64,000 nt of DNA. Source: Pandoraea nosoerga. GTDB taxonomy: Bacteria; Pseudomonadota; Gammaproteobacteria; Burkholderiales; Burkholderiaceae. Both the position numbers and the translations under genes were made by a program. A model generated the notes under the pieces. That model was not told the DNA's origin. It saw only the letters and a list, made by a program, of their open reading frames with translations, and did not search any database. This document shows positions 61,264 through 64,000 of this stretch, piece by piece. The first letter of the stretch is position 1. Every line of letters starts with the position of its first letter. Location of the stretch: the NCBI RefSeq assembly GCF_902459585.1, contig NZ_CABPSC010000002.1, positions 1 through 64,000 on the forward strand. The letters are read 5' to 3'.

Positions 61264-61298
61264 CGGCCCGCGCTGCCAATGCAGTGCGGGCCGTTTTT
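61264..61298. terminator. Terminator after map
   Basis: Stem cggcccgc / gcgggccg with inner ctgc / gcag, the loop caat and then TTTTT. It lies 44 bp after the map stop and before the convergent membrane-protein gene. Confidence 0.9.
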
Positions 61299-61324
61299 GC
61301 GTCTGGCGACGCCGGCACAGCGAT

Positions 61325-62152
61325 TCAGACGTCGTCGGGGGCGCCGTCGAGTTGCAGCAACTCGTTGGCAAAACGCCGGTACACCCATGCCGCGCTGCCG
61401 ATGGCCACCGCGATCCATGCGACAGACAGCAGCGTTTGCAGAATCAGCGAGCCGAGGACCACCACCGTGGCGTCTGGCGCGACGGCGAGAACCAGGCGGA
61501 AGAGCACCGTGAGCACGATGCCGACGACCACGAGCGGGAGCACCGAAACGAACGTCGTGCCGAACATCGCCCAGAAATGCCCGCGCGAGTCGTGCCAGGC
61601 GGCGCGCCAGCGCTTGCTGCGGCCCGCGCCGATTTGCCCGTAGATCAGCTGCACGCGCACGAGCGCGTATATCAGCGCACAGAACAGCAGCACGAAAAAG
61701 GTGCCGAGCAAGGCAAACGAACTGCCGTGTCCCATGGCGCGCAGGGCGAGCACCGCGAGCACCGACAGGACGATCCACACGACGGCGATGCTCACGAAAA
61801 TCTGGATCGACGTCCACAGATATCGCCAGAGATCGCGGCCGTACCAGCGGGCTGCGCGTGCGGCTTCCGGCCCGAGGATCACATATCGGAAGATGTGGAG
61901 CGCCAGCACGGAGAACGCCACGACGTTTACGATCATCACGGCGAACGAGACGAGGCCCACGCGAATGCGAGGGCCCGCCGCGACGCCGTCGTGCGCCATC
62001 GTGGCGGCAAGCGACCTGAGCGAGACGCCGAGCGCGAACATCACCAGTACGATGACGGCAACCGACAGACACAGGATGGGACGATTGCGCAGGGCGTTGA
62101 AGCCGTCGCGCCATGCGCCTCTGAAACACTGCTTGAATGTGATCTGTTCCAC
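61325..62152 (-). CDS. Multi-pass inner-membrane protein, unknown function
   Basis: I do not recognise a specific family. From GTG 62152 (EQITFKQCFRGAWRDGF) the 275-residue protein has about six hydrophobic segments, such as PILCLSVAVIVLVMFALGV, VGLVSFAVMIVNVVAFSVL, FVSIAVVWIVLSVLAVLAL and LLGTFFVLLFCALIYALV. The short loops contain Arg/Trp-rich stretches (ARAARWYGRDLWRYLW, GRSKRWRAAWHDSRGHFW). No transport or enzyme motif is seen. Longer starts upstream pass through the 15-bp repeat array and are unlikely. The gene stands alone, convergent with map. Confidence 0.7.
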   Translation of the reverse strand: MEQITFKQCFRGAWRDGFNALRNRPILCLSVAVIVLVMFALGVSLRSLAATMAHDGVAAGPRIRVGLVSFAVMIVNVVAFSVLALHIFRYVILGPEAARAARWYGRDLWRYLWTSIQIFVSIAVVWIVLSVLAVLALRAMGHGSSFALLGTFFVLLFCALIYALVRVQLIYGQIGAGRSKRWRAAWHDSRGHFWAMFGTTFVSVLPLVVVGIVLTVLFRLVLAVAPDATVVVLGSLILQTLLSVAWIAVAIGSAAWVYRRFANELLQLDGAPDDV

Positions 62153-62252
62153 GATTTCCCCCGGGGCGAGCGTTATTTCGCAGATCGAAGCGATATGGCG
62201 TGATGCGTCAGAACGCCGCCATTCTTGCAGAACGAGCCGGGGCTGACAATGC

Positions 62253-62297
62253 GGGAAGGGAGAACGAGGGAAGGGAGAACGAGGGAAGGGAGAACGA
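62253..62297. repeat. Three-copy 15-bp tandem repeat
   Basis: Three exact copies of gggaagggagaacga lie 100 bp upstream of the membrane-protein start. The unit is almost all purine. Confidence 0.95.
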
Positions 62298-62393
62298 GCG
62301 GAGCGCTTCGAGGGGGCGCGGCGGGGCGAAGCCACCGCGGGCGTGAATGCGAACGCCGCGGCAGGGCGCCCGGTGCGGGCGCCCGCAGCGGGT

Positions 62394-63512
62394 TCAGGCG
62401 GTAACGACCCGGCGCAGCACTTCGGCGTGTGTGACGAGACCGACGAGCCGCGCGGCGTCATCGAGCACGGGCAGGGTGCCGTGGCGTTGCGCCATCAGCA
62501 GCGCGACGGCTTCGGACAGCGGCATGCCCGCCGTTGCCGTCTTGAGTTCCCCCTGCATGACGTCGCGCACCGCCGGGCGCGGCCTTGCCGCCAGGCCGAA
62601 GCGCGGCCAGCGCTGACGACGCGCCCGGCGCGCGTGCAAATCGTGACGCGTCACCAGTCCGATGACCCGAGCGTCGCCGTCGACGACGGGCAGCGCGTCC
62701 AGACCGTGCCGCTGCAGCAGGCGCCAGGCAGCCGGCGCTTCCTCATGCGCATGCACTTTGGCCAGCGGCGGGGCCATCACGTCGGCACACGTGAGCTCGC
62801 GGGCACGGCGTGCGTATGCTTCGCGCTGTGTGTCGCGCAGCAGACTGGCGAGGTCGTCCGGGGAAATGTCGAGCAGTTCGCTGCGACGCGCGAGTGCTTT
62901 TTCGGCGTCCGCGGTCGTGACCGGAATGGCCGACGGGTTGACCGGGCGCACCGGCGTCGTCTGCGCGCGCGCCGCATGCGGATAGCGGTGACCGGTGAGC
63001 GCGTGATAGCCGATCGCCGCGCCCAGCAGCACGACCGTCTGCACGGCGATCGGCTCGAGGACAAAGCCGTAGCCGAGCGCATGCACGGCGGGCCCGCCGA
63101 GCACGGCAGTCAAGGCGACCGCGCCCGAAGGCGGGTGCACGCAGCGCAGGGTGAACATCAGCGCGATGGACACGCCGACGGCGGCGGCCGCCGCGATGAC
63201 CGGCGACGGAATGTAGGTCGCACACGTCACCCCCACCACGGCCGCAATCAGATTGCCCCCAACGATGGACCAAGGCTGGGCGAGAGGACTGGCAGGCACA
63301 CCGAAGAGCAGAACGGCTGATGCGCCCATCGGGGCCACCAGCCACGGAATATAGGTTGCAGGGCCAAGCAGCCAGAGCATCAGGCCGCCCGTCAGCGCGA
63401 TACCGCACAGGGCGCCGACGCCGGCGCGCAGGCGCTCTCGCCAGTGCACGGCGACTACGGCGGGCAGAAAGCCCGTCAACCATTGCCTCACGTCTTGTTG
63501 TGTCATTGCCAT
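62394..63512 (-). CDS. HPP family membrane protein with two CBS domains
   Basis: A 372-residue protein. The N-terminal HPP domain has about four membrane segments with LVAPMGASAVLLFGVPASPL, PWSIVGGNLIAAVVGVTCAT and the family triad in TLRCVHPPSGAVALTAVLGG. The C-terminal half (about 235-370) holds paired CBS domains: MAPPLAKVHAHEEAPAAWRL, and VMQGELKTATAGMPLSEAVA followed by HGTLPVLDDAARLVGLVTH. CBS pairs sense adenosine nucleotides, so it may be a nucleotide-regulated transporter. ATG 63512 is used; another ATG lies two codons inside. A palindrome lies 57 bp upstream. Confidence 0.85.
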   Translation of the reverse strand: MAMTQQDVRQWLTGFLPAVVAVHWRERLRAGVGALCGIALTGGLMLWLLGPATYIPWLVAPMGASAVLLFGVPASPLAQPWSIVGGNLIAAVVGVTCATYIPSPVIAAAAAVGVSIALMFTLRCVHPPSGAVALTAVLGGPAVHALGYGFVLEPIAVQTVVLLGAAIGYHALTGHRYPHAARAQTTPVRPVNPSAIPVTTADAEKALARRSELLDISPDDLASLLRDTQREAYARRARELTCADVMAPPLAKVHAHEEAPAAWRLLQRHGLDALPVVDGDARVIGLVTRHDLHARRARRQRWPRFGLAARPRPAVRDVMQGELKTATAGMPLSEAVALLMAQRHGTLPVLDDAARLVGLVTHAEVLRRVVTA

Positions 63513-63568
63513 GTCGTCCGCTCCACCGAGTGCACCGAATCGGGGCATTCGTTTGATATTTTGTGCAT

Positions 63569-63583
63569 GATATATCGTATATC
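63569..63583. promoter_or_regulatory. Palindrome upstream of the HPP/CBS gene
   Basis: GATATA-TCG-TATATC is a perfect 6-bp inverted repeat with a 3-bp centre, inside an AT-rich patch about 57 bp before the start codon. It is a candidate operator for an unidentified repressor. Confidence 0.45.
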
Positions 63584-63731
63584 GATGGATTGGGAGGGCA
63601 CGAGGCGTGATTTTAGTGTTGCGCCGCAGCGAAAACAGCATCGCGATCAGCGTGGCGGGGAGAGGGCGCAGCAAATTTCAGAAAACGGGACGGACGGGGC
63701 GCGAACCTTGCTAGCGTTGTAGCGGCGCCTG

Positions 63732-63763
63732 GTGACGGAGTGACGGAGTGACGGAGTGACGGA
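63732..63763. repeat. 8-bp tandem repeat gtgacgga
   Basis: Four exact copies are followed by a broken fifth (gtggcgta). Confidence 0.95.
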
Positions 63764-63789
63764 GTGGCGTAGCGGGGGAGACGGGGCGC

Positions 63790-63817
63790 ATGCGGCAGGG
63801 GCGAGACCCTGCCGCAT
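63790..63817 (-). terminator. Strong hairpin downstream of the RcnB-like gene
   Basis: A perfect 11-bp stem, atgcggcaggg / ccctgccgcat, has a 6-nt loop, 50 bp past the RcnB-like stop. There is no T tract on either strand, so termination is inferred only from position and stem strength. Confidence 0.5.
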
Positions 63818-63867
63818 GGCTGGCCAGTCAGAAGGAACTGCCGACGATCGCGTGGGCGCGGCGTGGC

Positions 63868-64000
63868 TCAGCGTTGGCTGCCAAGCACGATTTGTGAAAT
63901 CACGCCCGTGCCGATAGCCACGAGCAGGAAGTCACCGCCGACGCCCACCCAGTGATAGCCGCGCGGTGGCGGGTTCAGGCGATATTGTCGATAGTCGTCG
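63868..64000 (-). CDS. C-terminal end of an RcnB-like periplasmic protein (partial)
   Basis: The minus-strand frame enters from the right window edge and ends at TGA (63870-63868). The visible residues read DDYRQYRLNPPPRGYHWV, then GVGGDFLLVAIGTGVISQIV and LGSQR. The pattern YRLxPPPRGYxWVxVGxDxLLVAIxTGxI is typical of RcnB-family proteins, small periplasmic proteins linked to nickel/cobalt efflux or of unknown function. The 5' part lies outside the window. Confidence 0.75.
   Translation of the reverse strand, partial: DDYRQYRLNPPPRGYHWVGVGGDFLLVAIGTGVISQIVLGSQR

Larger units (their letters stand above)
63513..63867. other. Intergenic gap before the RcnB-like gene
   Basis: 355 bp. Besides the palindrome above it holds an 8-bp array (63732-63763) and a strong hairpin (63790-63817). 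No credible coding frame was found. Confidence 0.5.

Overview
The window is GC-rich chromosomal DNA from a betaproteobacterium of the Burkholderiaceae. Pandoraea is the best guess, from the gene set (Tad-pilus tail, phaCAB-phaR plus bktB, RisA/RisS-type OmpR/EnvZ, AhpC/AhpD) and from close family resemblance to Burkholderia/Cupriavidus proteins. This is inference; no search was run. No phage, insertion sequence, integrase or CRISPR array was seen. One tRNA (Leu, anticodon UAG) is present and there is no rRNA.

Layout. 1-4.7 kb: the 3' end of a Tad/Flp pilus locus (partial gene, DUF3613 protein, TadG-like protein, sigma-54 activator without a phosphorylatable Asp). 5-17.6 kb: housekeeping genes (DUF2968 protein, kup, tex, YdcH-like protein, DinG-type helicase, bamD, rluD, pgeF). 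17.7-27.8 kb: polyhydroxybutyrate block (phaC-phaA-phaB-phaR), then rimO, a KDG-kinase-like gene, bktB and metC. 27.9-35.6 kb, all minus strand: serB, a GlxA-type regulator, a cysteine hydrolase, an ornithine-cyclodeaminase-family gene broken by a probable one-base deletion, a threonine/hydroxyaspartate-type dehydratase, an MHS-type transporter and an ArgE-like deacetylase. 35.9-45.2 kb: mfd, ispD-ispF, ahpC-ahpD, the envZ/ompR pair and a small secreted protein. 45.3-49.6 kb: an exported DUF1800/DUF1501 pair, a squalene-synthase-fold protein with a damaged first Asp-rich motif, and tRNA-Leu. 50-60 kb: an accessory catabolic region with an IclR regulator, an acyl-CoA ligase, a short citryl-CoA-lyase-like protein, three MFS transporters, an RpiR regulator and a cysteine-less Asp/Glu-racemase-family protein. 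60.1-61.2 kb: a ParD-like antitoxin gene overlapping a second-type methionine aminopeptidase gene, with no ParE toxin. 61.3-64 kb: a membrane protein, an HPP/CBS protein and the end of an RcnB-like gene.

Striking points. (1) The ParD-like/MetAP two-gene unit has its own inverted-repeat operator candidate and may be a toxin-antitoxin-derived module with a MetAP effector. (2) Short degenerate tandem arrays (8-15 bp units) occur in at least ten intergenic gaps, one of them running across a start codon. (3) The CoA-ligase plus lyase module suggests an unassigned carboxylate degradation route. (4) Two enzyme-family members have lost canonical catalytic residues. (5) Several regulatory sites are well formed: OmpR-like 10-bp direct repeats, RpiR-like palindromes, an ahpC promoter palindrome and an intergenic ahpC-ahpD terminator.
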